Assembly (NCBI RefSeq): GCF_030063355.1
Contig: NZ_JASISZ010000061.1
Location: forward strand, 1-50,508
DNA length: 50,508 nucleotides
DNA from: Streptomyces sp. PH10-H1
GTDB lineage: Bacteria; Actinomycetota; Actinomycetes; Streptomycetales; Streptomycetaceae
Direction: 5' to 3'
A program made the translations under genes and the position numbers. The notes under the pieces were generated by a model that was given only the letters and a program-made list of their open reading frames with translations, did not search any database and was not told where the DNA came from. Of the stretch, positions 7,849 to 14,917 are shown piece after piece; position 1 is the stretch's first letter, and the number at the start of each line of letters is the position of its first letter.

Positions 7849-9339
7849 TCAGGCTACGAAGAGGCCGGCTCCTTCGGCGTCGGCGCCGCCGCCGGAGCGG
7901 ACGATGTGGGCGGCGGCGGCGAGCCGGGAGACCGCCTCCTTGGCGGTGCTGCCGCCGACGGTGAACGGCAGCCGTACGTAGGACTCGAAGGCGCCGTCGA
8001 CGCCGAACCGCGGTCCGGACGGTACGCGGACGCCGAGCCGTTCGCCGGCCACCGCGAGGCGCGAGCCCGACACGTCGCCGGTGCGCACCCACATGGTCAT
8101 GCCGCCGGACGGAACGGTGAACTCCCAGTCGGGGGTCTGCTCGCGCAGCGCCGCCACCAGGTCGTCGCGGTGTCCGGCGGCGCGTGCGCGGCGGGTGGCG
8201 ACGGCCTGGTCCCAGCCGCCGCCACGCAGCAGCCAGGCGACGGCGAGCTGGTCCACCACGGGGGATCCGAGGTCCAGATAGGCGCGGGCGGACACGAGCC
8301 GGCGTACGACGTCGGGCGCGGCCCGTACCCAGCCGATCCGCAGGCCGGCCCAGATCGCCTTGCTGGCGGAGCCGACGGTGATCACCGTGCCGCCCCGGTC
8401 GAAGGCGGCCATGGGCCGCGGGATGGGGGTGTCCGCGTCGAGGACGAGTTCGGCCATCGTCTCGTCGGCGACGACGACGGAGCCGGTGGCACGGGCCGTC
8501 TCGACCAGGGCGCGGCGCTGGTCGTCGCCGACCAGCGTGCCGGTCGGGTTGTGGAAGTCCGGCATGACGTAGGCCATGCGGGGCGCGGCGTCGCGCAGCA
8601 CCCGCTGCCAGGCGTCGATGTCCCAGCCGCCGAGGCCGTCGCGCATGGCCACCGGCACCAGCCGTGCGCCCGTCTCACGGAACAGTTCGAGCACGTTCGC
8701 GTAGCTCGGGGATTCCACCGCGACGCGTTCGCCGAGTCCGACGAGCCGGCGGGCGGCCGCGGCGATGGCGCCCATCGCGCCGGTGGTGACCATGATCTGT
8801 TCCGGCATGGTGGGGACGCCGCGGGCGGTGTAGCGGTCGGCGATCGCCTCGCGCAGCACCGGGAGCCCGGCGGGGAAGTCGCCGTGGGTGGCCGCGTAGG
8901 CCGGAAGTTCGGCCAGGGCTCCCTCCATGGCGCGGGTCAGCCACGGTTCGGGAGCGGGCAGGGCCGCGCAGCCGAGGTCGATGACGGTGCCCGCGGAGTC
9001 CGGCGGGAGCGGGTCGAGGATTCTGCTGGGCAGCGCGTGGCCCTCGGGGATGGCGGTCCAGCTGCCCGCGCCGCGGCGGGAGCGGGCGAATCCCTCGGCG
9101 CGCAGCGCCTCGTAGGCGGCGGCGACGGTGGTGCGGCTGACGCCCAGCGCGAGCGCGAGTTCCCGCTCGGCGGGCAGCCTGGCGGCGACCGGCACCCGGC
9201 CTTCGAGCACCAGCAGCCGTACGCCGTCGGCCAGTCCGCGGTAGGCCGGTACGCGACGGCCGCTGCCGCCGGAGGCCGGCCGGGGTTCGAGCAGCCTGGC
9301 GAGCGGCGCCGCTCCTACCGATGCAGTCCACTGCGACAT
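7849..9339 (-). CDS. MocR/PdxR-type regulator (GntR HTH fused to aminotransferase-like domain)
   Basis: A 496-residue fusion. Residues about 25-95 form a GntR winged helix (LADGVRLLVLEGRVPVAARL, PAERELALALGVSRTTVAAA). From about 120 to the end is a fold-type I aminotransferase domain with the substrate/PLP pocket (DFHNPTG, VVVADETMAEL) and the PLP lysine in VGSASKAIWAGLRIGW. MocR proteins sense PLP or an amino compound and do not usually catalyse transamination. The start is ATG 9339; the upstream extension has no domain. It is divergent from a YczE-type membrane protein, a frequent pairing for this regulator subgroup, so that gene is the likely target. Confidence 0.93.
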   Translation of the reverse strand: MSQWTASVGAAPLARLLEPRPASGGSGRRVPAYRGLADGVRLLVLEGRVPVAARLPAERELALALGVSRTTVAAAYEALRAEGFARSRRGAGSWTAIPEGHALPSRILDPLPPDSAGTVIDLGCAALPAPEPWLTRAMEGALAELPAYAATHGDFPAGLPVLREAIADRYTARGVPTMPEQIMVTTGAMGAIAAAARRLVGLGERVAVESPSYANVLELFRETGARLVPVAMRDGLGGWDIDAWQRVLRDAAPRMAYVMPDFHNPTGTLVGDDQRRALVETARATGSVVVADETMAELVLDADTPIPRPMAAFDRGGTVITVGSASKAIWAGLRIGWVRAAPDVVRRLVSARAYLDLGSPVVDQLAVAWLLRGGGWDQAVATRRARAAGHRDDLVAALREQTPDWEFTVPSGGMTMWVRTGDVSGSRLAVAGERLGVRVPSGPRFGVDGAFESYVRLPFTVGGSTAKEAVSRLAAAAHIVRSGGGADAEGAGLFVA

Positions 9340-9436
9340 CGAATTCAGTCCACCTTTCGCGGATTGGCGGTGGCGGTCACCCACATCCATGCCACAGAGT
9401 GCCACGTACATCACCGGCTTCACCAGGGGGGTCCCG
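9340..9436. promoter_or_regulatory. Divergent promoter region of MocR regulator and YczE gene
   Basis: The 97 bp between the MocR start and the TTG start proposed for the YczE gene hold the only room for both promoters. AGTGCCACGTACAT (about 9398-9411) and CCACAGAGTGCC just before it have the partly repeated look of MocR operators, but I cannot define a consensus here. If the YczE gene began at ATG 9389 instead, only 49 bp would remain. Confidence 0.45.
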
Positions 9437-10174
9437 TTGCATACCGGTCGCCGCATCGTCCATCTCTACGTCGGTCTGGTCCTGTACGGCGCCAGCGACG
9501 CGCTCCTGGTCAGCGCGGGTCTCGGCCTGGACCCCTGGGACGTCTTCCACCAGGGTCTTTCCGATCACGTCGGCCTGAGCATCGGCATGGTGTCGATCGC
9601 GGTGGGGGCCGCGGTCCTGCTGTTGTGGTGGCCACTGCGGCAGCGGCCGGGACTGGGCACCGTGTCGAATGTCTTCATCGTAGGACTGGCGATGGACGGC
9701 ACCCTCCGGCTGATGCCGGAGATCCACAGCCTGGGCATCCGGATCCCGCTGCTGGTGGCGGCGGTCGTGCTCAACGGGGTGGCGACCGGCCTGTACATCA
9801 CCGCGCGCTTCGGTCCGGGCCCGCGCGACGGGCTGATGACGGGGCTGCACCGCAGGTCGGGCCGGTCGATCCGGCTGGTGCGCACCGGCATCGAGGTGGC
9901 AGTGCTGGCCGTCGGCTTCCTGCTGGGCGGCAGTGTCGGGGTGGGAACGGTGCTGTACGCGCTGGCCATCGGACCGCTCGCCCAGTACTTCCTGCGGTTC
10001 TTCGAGATCGAGCGGCCCGGCGGGGGCACCGTCGCCGCGGGACCATCGGGATGGTCGTTGGCCGGAGCCGCGGCACCGCCCCGGCCGGGCCCCGGCGGGA
10101 CTTCCGCCGCTCGCGTGCCGTGCGGCGAGGGGGCCGGCGAGGCCGTCGGAAATCGCATGCCGGACACAATTTAG
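9437..10174 (+). CDS. YczE/YyaS/YitT-family membrane protein
   Basis: A 245-residue integral membrane protein with about five hydrophobic helices (LYVGLVLYGASDALLVSAGL, IGMVSIAVGAAVLLLWWPL, NVFIVGLAMDGTL, RIPLLVAAVVLNGVATGLYI, VAVLAVGFLLGG). It has the family sequence GLDPWDVFHQGLSD and an arginine/proline-rich tail. The TTG start at 9437 is preferred: AGGGGGG lies 5 bp upstream and the resulting N terminus (HTGRRIVHLYVGL) has the family's length. ATG 9389 in the same frame would add 16 residues. YczE proteins have unclear transport roles. The divergent MocR regulator probably controls it. Confidence 0.85.
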   Translation: MHTGRRIVHLYVGLVLYGASDALLVSAGLGLDPWDVFHQGLSDHVGLSIGMVSIAVGAAVLLLWWPLRQRPGLGTVSNVFIVGLAMDGTLRLMPEIHSLGIRIPLLVAAVVLNGVATGLYITARFGPGPRDGLMTGLHRRSGRSIRLVRTGIEVAVLAVGFLLGGSVGVGTVLYALAIGPLAQYFLRFFEIERPGGGTVAAGPSGWSLAGAAAPPRPGPGGTSAARVPCGEGAGEAVGNRMPDTI

Positions 10175-10220
10175 GTATTGGGGGTCGCGGGCCGGTAGTG
10201 TACGCGGTTGTCCCGCTAGG

Positions 10221-10250
10221 TTGACCGTTACTGCGCGCTAAAGATATGGA
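10221..10250 (+). promoter_or_regulatory. Possible vegetative promoter upstream of rbpA
   Basis: TTGACC (10221-10226), 18 bp, TATGGA (10245-10250) fits a loose HrdB-type promoter and could give a second, long-leader rbpA transcript. The spacing is right but the -10 box is weak. A short inverted repeat ACATCT...AGATGT follows at about 10263-10280. Confidence 0.3.
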
Positions 10251-10342
10251 AGCGCCGGGTGACATCTCACAGTAGATGTGACAAAACGGGCAATGGTGGG
10301 TACAAACAGGGGCGGCACGACGGGCGACGCATGTCCCTCAAT

Positions 10343-10370
10343 GGGAATCTTCACCGCCGACCGGACGTTG
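10343..10370 (+). promoter_or_regulatory. Sigma-R-type promoter of rbpA
   Basis: GGGAAT at 10343-10348 and GTTG at 10367-10370 are separated by exactly 18 bp. This is the consensus of the thiol-oxidative-stress sigma factor SigR of streptomycetes. rbpA is an established SigR target in S. coelicolor. Transcription would start roughly 50-55 bp before the rbpA start codon. Confidence 0.85.
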
Positions 10371-10431
10371 ACCGGATGACGACGACAGCGACACCTGTCC
10401 TGTGGGCGACAAAGCCCGGGAGGCACGATTC

Positions 10432-10806
10432 ATGAGTGAGCGAGCTCTCCGCGGTACGCGACTCGGGGCCACTAGCTACGAGACCGACCGTGGTATCGAT
10501 CTGGCACCTCGCCAGACCGTTGAGTACGCATGCCGTAACGGACATCGTTTTGAGATGCCGTTCTCGGTTGAGGCCGAAATTCCGTCGGAGTGGGAGTGCC
10601 GCGCATGCGGCACCATCGCACTTCTGGTGAACGGAGAGGGCCCGGAGAAGAAGGAAACCAAGCCCGCGCGCACGCACTGGGACATGCTCATGGAGCGGCG
10701 CACGCTCGAAGAGCTCGAGGAGGTGCTGGCTGAGAGGCTGGCCGTCCTGAGGTCCGGAGCGATGAACATCGCGGTGCATCCGCGCGACAACCGCAAGAGC
10801 GCCTGA
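10432..10806 (+). CDS. rbpA: RNA polymerase-binding protein RbpA
   Basis: A 124-residue protein, the usual RbpA length. It begins MSERALRGTRLGATSYETDR. The zinc-binding core is CRNGHRFEMPFSVEAEIPSE followed by WECRACG. The C-terminal half contains the sigma-interacting helix (RTHWDMLMERRTLEELEEVL, AERLAVLRSGAMNIAVHPRD). RbpA binds the beta subunit and the principal sigma factor, stabilises holoenzyme and supports rifampicin tolerance. The start at ATG 10432 has GGGAGG upstream, and the length matches the family. Upstream is a sigma-R promoter; downstream is a perfect hairpin terminator, so it is probably monocistronic. Confidence 0.97.
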   Translation: MSERALRGTRLGATSYETDRGIDLAPRQTVEYACRNGHRFEMPFSVEAEIPSEWECRACGTIALLVNGEGPEKKETKPARTHWDMLMERRTLEELEEVLAERLAVLRSGAMNIAVHPRDNRKSA

Positions 10807-10817
10807 CCAACAGGCAT

Positions 10818-10843
10818 CGGGCCCGTGGTGACACACGGGCCCG
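10818..10843. terminator. Bidirectional terminator between rbpA and fxsA
   Basis: A perfect 10-bp inverted repeat (CGGGCCCGTG / CACGGGCCCG) with a 6-base loop lies 12 bp after the rbpA stop and 33 bp from the convergent fxsA stop. Confidence 0.85.
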
Positions 10844-10875
10844 CCCAACACTTCTGCCCCGTGGCGGAGCGCTGA

Positions 10876-11466
10876 TCAGCGCTCTGCCCCGGGGTTCTTG
10901 CGATCCGGGTCCACGACCTCGCCCTGGATGACCTCACCCGGGATGACCTTGCCGTCGGGACGGTGGATACGGATCTGCTCATTGGCGACCCGCGCCTGCT
11001 GGAACAGGTCGCCGATCGAACCGGAGTCGTACGTACCGCGGCGCGCCAGCGCGCGGTCCGCCACCTTGCGCAGCAGCACGCGGGTGGGCGGGAACAGACA
11101 CAGCAGCCCGACCGCGTCGGACACGAAGCCCGGCAGCATCAGCAGCAGGCCGCCCAGCATCCCCAGCGCCGCCCCGGTGGCCTCGCTCCCGGGAGCGGCG
11201 ACCCCCGGCACCCCGGGGGTGCCGGGCTGCATGGAGCCGGTCAGGCTGCGCCAGGCGCTGCGCCCGGCCCGCTTCACCACGAGCGCGCCGAGCACGAACC
11301 CCGCCACGAGCAGCAGCAGGACGGTGCCGCCGCTGGTGGCGCCGGCCACCACGGTCAGCAGCCAGATCTCCAGCACCGCGTAGGCCGCCACCGCCAGGGG
11401 AGCGAAGGTGCGGGCGCGCGAGCGCCGGGGCTGCGGGCGGAGCGGGGGCGGGGTGCTGGTAGTCAT
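10876..11466 (-). CDS. fxsA: FxsA-family membrane protein
   Basis: A 196-residue membrane protein. Two N-terminal helices (FAPLAVAAYAVLEIWLLTVV, TVLLLLVAGFVLGALVVKRA) and a further hydrophobic pair (GAALGMLGGLLLMLPGFVSD, AVGLLCLFPPTRVLLRKVAD) enclose the FxsA signature with its conserved glycines and the PGFVSD turn. The cytoplasmic tail is acidic/polar (QIRIHRPDGKVIPGEVIQGE). FxsA was named for suppressing phage F exclusion in E. coli; its biochemical role is unknown. It lies downstream of ppm1 on the same strand, 87 bp away, across an inverted repeat. Confidence 0.92.
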   Translation of the reverse strand: MTTSTPPPLRPQPRRSRARTFAPLAVAAYAVLEIWLLTVVAGATSGGTVLLLLVAGFVLGALVVKRAGRSAWRSLTGSMQPGTPGVPGVAAPGSEATGAALGMLGGLLLMLPGFVSDAVGLLCLFPPTRVLLRKVADRALARRGTYDSGSIGDLFQQARVANEQIRIHRPDGKVIPGEVIQGEVVDPDRKNPGAER

Positions 11467-11504
11467 ACGGTCAATTGTGCCTGGGCCCGCATAAAGCCAC
11501 GATC

Positions 11505-11535
11505 ACCGGTCATGGTCATGGCCATGGTCACCGGT
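11505..11535 (-). terminator. Imperfect inverted repeat between ppm1 and fxsA
   Basis: ACCGGT at 11505-11510 and 11530-11535 flank CATGG/CCATGG with bulges. It lies 18 bp after the ppm1 stop and could weaken read-through into fxsA. There is no T-tract, so this is tentative. Confidence 0.35.
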
Positions 11536-11553
11536 CACGATCGCCGGCCGGGC

Positions 11554-12321
11554 TCAGCCGGTCTTGCGGCTGAACACCCGGCTCACGCGGGACCCCACGC
11601 CCCAGGCGGTGACCCGCCACAGCGCCTCGACCACGATGCTGCGGCTCATCTTGCTGTCGCCGCGCTCGCGTTCCACGAAGGTGATGGGGACCTCGACCAC
11701 ATGGAAGCCCGCCTTGACCGTGCGCCAGGCCAGGTCGACCTGGAAGCAGTACCCGGCGGAGGCGACCTCGTCCATCCCGAGCCCGGTCAGGGTCTCCTTG
11801 CGGAAGGCCCGGTAGCCGCCGGTGACATCGCGGATCGGCACGTCCAGCAGGAGCCGTGAGTACGTGCTGCCGCCGCGCGAGAGGAACTCCCGGGACTTGG
11901 GCCAGTTGACGACCCGGCCGCCGGGGATCCAGCGCGAGCCGAGAACCAGGTCCGCGCCCTTGAGGGCGGTGAGCAGCCGGGGCAGTTCCTCGGGCTGGTG
12001 CGAGCCGTCGGCGTCCATCTCGACGAGGACGCCGTGCCCCTGGTCGATGCCCCAGCGGAAGCCGGCCAGGTAGGCGGCGCCCAGGCCTTCCTTGCCCTGC
12101 CGGTGCAGCACGTGGACGTGTTCGTCCGAGGCGGCCAGTTCGTCGGCGATCTTGCCGGTGCCGTCCGGGCTGTTGTCGTCGGCGACCAGGATGTGCGCCT
12201 CGGGTACCGAGGACCGGACCCGGGCCACGATCGGTTTGATGTTCTCGGCTTCGTTGTAAGTCGGGATGATGACCAGAACCGTGCCGAGCGGACCGAAGTC
12301 CCGCTGCCCGCCCTCGTTCAC
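11554..12321 (-). CDS. ppm1: Polyprenol monophosphomannose synthase (GT2)
   Basis: A 255-residue glycosyltransferase 2 enzyme of the dolichol-phosphate mannose synthase type. It has VLVIIPTYNEAENIKPIVAR, the first Asp-rich site LVADDNSPDGTGKIADEL, the metal-binding DAD in VLVEMDADGSHQPEELPRLL, and LVLGSRWIPGG with FLSRGGSTYSRLLLDVPIRD and VTGGYRAFRK. It transfers mannose from GDP-mannose to polyprenol phosphate for protein O-mannosylation. The GTG start (12321) overlaps the lnt stop by 4 bp (GTGA), so the two are translationally coupled. It lacks its own membrane domain. In mycobacteria and streptomycetes Ppm1 is associated with Lnt, which fits the pairing. Confidence 0.95.
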   Translation of the reverse strand: MNEGGQRDFGPLGTVLVIIPTYNEAENIKPIVARVRSSVPEAHILVADDNSPDGTGKIADELAASDEHVHVLHRQGKEGLGAAYLAGFRWGIDQGHGVLVEMDADGSHQPEELPRLLTALKGADLVLGSRWIPGGRVVNWPKSREFLSRGGSTYSRLLLDVPIRDVTGGYRAFRKETLTGLGMDEVASAGYCFQVDLAWRTVKAGFHVVEVPITFVERERGDSKMSRSIVVEALWRVTAWGVGSRVSRVFSRKTG

Positions 12322-14015
12322 TGCTGCTGCCCCTTCGTCTGCGTGGCTCCGCGCCTGCCGAGCGCGATGGCAAGAGCGCAGGACAGAAGCCCCACCATAG
12401 CGAGAGTCCACTCGGGAACCGTACCGACGCGGTCGGCGACGGTGAGCTCGTCACGCAGCGGGATCCGGGCGCTCAGGACATCCTGGGTGAATTCCTTCGT
12501 GCGCTGCTCTATGGTGCCGTCGGGCGCGACCACCGCGCTGATGCCGCTGGTCGCCGCGGTGACGATGGCACGGCCGTGCTCGATGGCCCGCAGCCGCGAC
12601 ATGGCGAGCTGCTGCTCGGGCTGGCCGGTGCGGCCGTACGTCGCGTTGTTGGTCTGGACGATGATCGCGCGGGCGCCCGCCGTGACGGTGTCGTGCACGA
12701 TCTCGTCGTAGGCGACCTCGAAGCAGATGACGTCCCCGAGGGTGGCGGGGCCGATCTTGAGGACTCCGGTGCCCTTGCCCGGGTAGAAGTCGCGCGGGAT
12801 CTGGTCGAGCCGGTGGATGACCTTGGCCAGCTCCGCGCGGAACGGCACGTACTCGCCGAACGGCACCGGGTGCTGCTTGGTGTACGAGGCGCCGGGTCCC
12901 GACACCGGGTCCCAGACGATGCCCTCGTTCTGTACATGCCGGGCGTCGGGACCGTCGACCAGGGCGCCGACCAGAACCGGGACACCGACGGCCCGGACAG
13001 CCCGGGTGATCCTGTCGTACGCCTGCGGGTTGCTGAACGGGTCGAGGTCGGAGGAGTTCTCCGGCCAGATCACCAGATCCGGCTTGGGCGTCCGCCCGGT
13101 CTTGATGTCCGCGATGTCCGCGGCCAGCTTCAGGGTGGCCGCGACGTGGTTGTCCAGGATCTGCATCGGACGGCCGAGGAAGTGCATACCGGGCTGCTGG
13201 ACGTTGCCCTGCACGATGGCCACCCGGACGAAGTCGGTGGCCTGGGTGGGGACCGGCACCGCGTAGCCGGCGGCGATGACGGCGGCCGCCATCGCGGCGG
13301 TCCCGGCGACGGGCAGCAGGGTGCGGACGGTACGGGCGGCCCCGGCGCGCAGCCGCAGGGCGGCGAGCACGGCCGCGGCCAGCAGGGTGCCGGTCAGCGC
13401 GACGGCGAAGGTGACCAGCGGGGCCCCGCCGAGGGCCGCGAGCGGTGTGAACGGCGATCCGGTGTTGGCGAACGCCAGCCGCCCCCAGGGGAAGCCGCCG
13501 AAGGGCAGCCGGTCCCTGGCCAGTTCCTCGGCCACCCACAGGCACCCGCCCCACAGCGGCCAGCCCGGCAGCCGGGAGGTCAGCGCGAGGCCGGCCCCGA
13601 GCACGGCGACGAAGAGCGCTTCCAATACGGACAGCCCGAAGACCGCGTCGTAGCCGACGACCCGCAGCCACAGCAGCAGCCACAGGAAGAAGGGCAGCGC
13701 GAAGGCGAAGCCCAGCCAGGCGCCCTGCCGGGCGGTCCGGTCGCGCGTGAGGAGCGACAGACCGGCGACCGCGACGATCGACAGCGGCCACAGGTCGTAG
13801 GGCGGGAAGGCGGCGGCCAGCGCCAGTCCGCACAGCGCGGCGGCGCCGCTGCGGGGGGCGGCGCGCCGGACGGCCAGCGCCGCGCGCTGCCTCCGGCCGG
13901 GGCGGGCGGGCGCGGGCACCGCCTCGTGCTCCGGCACGGCCGGAACCACGGCCGGGTCCGATGCCGGGCCAGCGGCTGGGTCTCCGGCCGGGGCGGTGTC
14001 GGGTCGCGGGCGCAC
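12318..14015 (-). CDS. lnt: Apolipoprotein N-acyltransferase
   Basis: A 565-residue integral membrane enzyme that adds the third acyl chain to lipoproteins. After a proline-rich, cytoplasmic N-terminal tail of about 50 residues come six or so helices (ALCGLALAAAFPPYDLWPLS through TAAMAAAVIAAGYAVPV). A periplasmic nitrilase-type domain follows with the catalytic triad: Glu in VIWPENSSDLD, Lys in YTKQHPVPFGEYVPF, Cys in LGDVICFEVAYDEI. A final membrane helix (LAMVGLLSCALAIAL) closes the protein. It is the first gene of an lnt-ppm1 pair with a 4-bp overlap. All triad residues are present, so it should be active. Confidence 0.95.
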   Translation of the reverse strand: MRPRPDTAPAGDPAAGPASDPAVVPAVPEHEAVPAPARPGRRQRAALAVRRAAPRSGAAALCGLALAAAFPPYDLWPLSIVAVAGLSLLTRDRTARQGAWLGFAFALPFFLWLLLWLRVVGYDAVFGLSVLEALFVAVLGAGLALTSRLPGWPLWGGCLWVAEELARDRLPFGGFPWGRLAFANTGSPFTPLAALGGAPLVTFAVALTGTLLAAAVLAALRLRAGAARTVRTLLPVAGTAAMAAAVIAAGYAVPVPTQATDFVRVAIVQGNVQQPGMHFLGRPMQILDNHVAATLKLAADIADIKTGRTPKPDLVIWPENSSDLDPFSNPQAYDRITRAVRAVGVPVLVGALVDGPDARHVQNEGIVWDPVSGPGASYTKQHPVPFGEYVPFRAELAKVIHRLDQIPRDFYPGKGTGVLKIGPATLGDVICFEVAYDEIVHDTVTAGARAIIVQTNNATYGRTGQPEQQLAMSRLRAIEHGRAIVTAATSGISAVVAPDGTIEQRTKEFTQDVLSARIPLRDELTVADRVGTVPEWTLAMVGLLSCALAIALGRRGATQTKGQQQ

Positions 14016-14155
14016 GTCGCGGCCTTCCTGCAGGTGGTGAGCTGGTGCAGTGACGGTACAACGTGCCCGCGCCGGCGCGGGTCGCGGGTGGCGGAGCGGG
14101 GGGCCTCCGGCCGGTCATGGGCGGTCCGGGCGCCGTCCGGTGCACGGGTCCCCGC

Positions 14156-14204
14156 CGGAGGCGGGGGAAGCGTCGCGGAGGCGGGGGAAGCGTCGCGGAG
14201 GCGG
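14156..14204. repeat. 20-bp tandem repeat plus hairpin in the lnt upstream gap
   Basis: Two perfect copies of a 20-bp unit (cggaggcgggggaagcgtcg) and a partial third copy. Immediately after, at about 14209-14236, a hairpin AGGGCACCCGC / GCGGGTGTGCCCT has a two-base bulge. It lies in non-coding DNA upstream of lnt. Confidence 0.75.
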
Positions 14205-14287
14205 CCGAGGGCACCCGCATACGCGGGTGTGCCCTGTGCCCTGCGACGGAACCGACCCGCTGGACAGTCCCCTCGCGCGCGAAGCCA

Positions 14288-14520
14288 GGTCCTGGCACGC
14301 GCCGGTGCGTGAGGAAGACGGTGCGGCGCGGGCGTAGCGCCCAGTGCTGGCACGGGCCGGTGCGCGACGTGAGGAAGGCGGCGCGGCACGGCGCGGGCGC
14401 GGCGCCCGGCTCGAGCTCGGGCTGGTGCGGGAGGCCGGCGGTGCGGTGCGGGCATGGCGCCCGGTCCGGGCACGGCACCGGCCGGTGCGGGAGACGCCCG
14501 CTACGGAACGGGCCCGGAAC
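14288..14520. repeat. Degenerate 55-65 bp repeats, about four copies
   Basis: Copies start near 14288, 14345, 14412 and 14464. Each has a CTGGCACG-like block (or variant), then GCCGGTGCG, a GAGGA/GGAG block, GGTGCGG, CGGGC and GCGCCC. The units share order but differ by small indels. No protein is supported across them. Confidence 0.5.
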
Positions 14521-14917
14521 GCCCTTCGGGCCGACCTGGGACCCGCTGGCTGCGAGTCGGCGCCAAGGCCGTTGTCTACTGGGCGTCCGGGCCCTTCCCG
14601 GGTCACACCTGCCGTCCGGCGGCACTCGCCGTGAAGCGAGCCGCTTTCCGTGCCGCTGACGCTGGACCTGGCTGCCAGTGGCGGCGTGCACGTGCGGCGC
14701 GACACCCCATGGCCCAGCGGCGGTCGACGGATTCGCGGAGGGTCCCCGGTCCGACGTCCTGTGGTGGACTCGGCCGAACCTACTCGCCTTCGACCGTTGG
14801 CTGTCAACAGTCACTTGACCTGCGATGATCCTTCAAATCAGCAGGTCAGTGCGGGGCCTGCGGAGTCTGCGCGACAGGCCGAGGGCACACCGTTCGGCCG
14901 CATGTGGCCGCTGTGGG

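Larger units (their letters stand above)
14016..14917. other. 902-bp gap without a convincing gene
   Basis: Open frames exist on both strands because of the extreme GC content. Their translations are arginine/proline/alanine-rich without domains, and none has a good ribosome site. The stretch holds a 20-bp tandem repeat, a hairpin, and four degenerate copies of a 55-65 bp unit (listed separately). The lnt promoter must lie near its right-hand end relative to lnt, but I cannot pick it out. Confidence 0.6.

Noticed and set aside
14063..14807. Several open frames on both strands between lnt and the amidohydrolase
   Set aside because: Arg/Pro/Ala-rich, overlapping one another on both strands, without motifs or good start sites.
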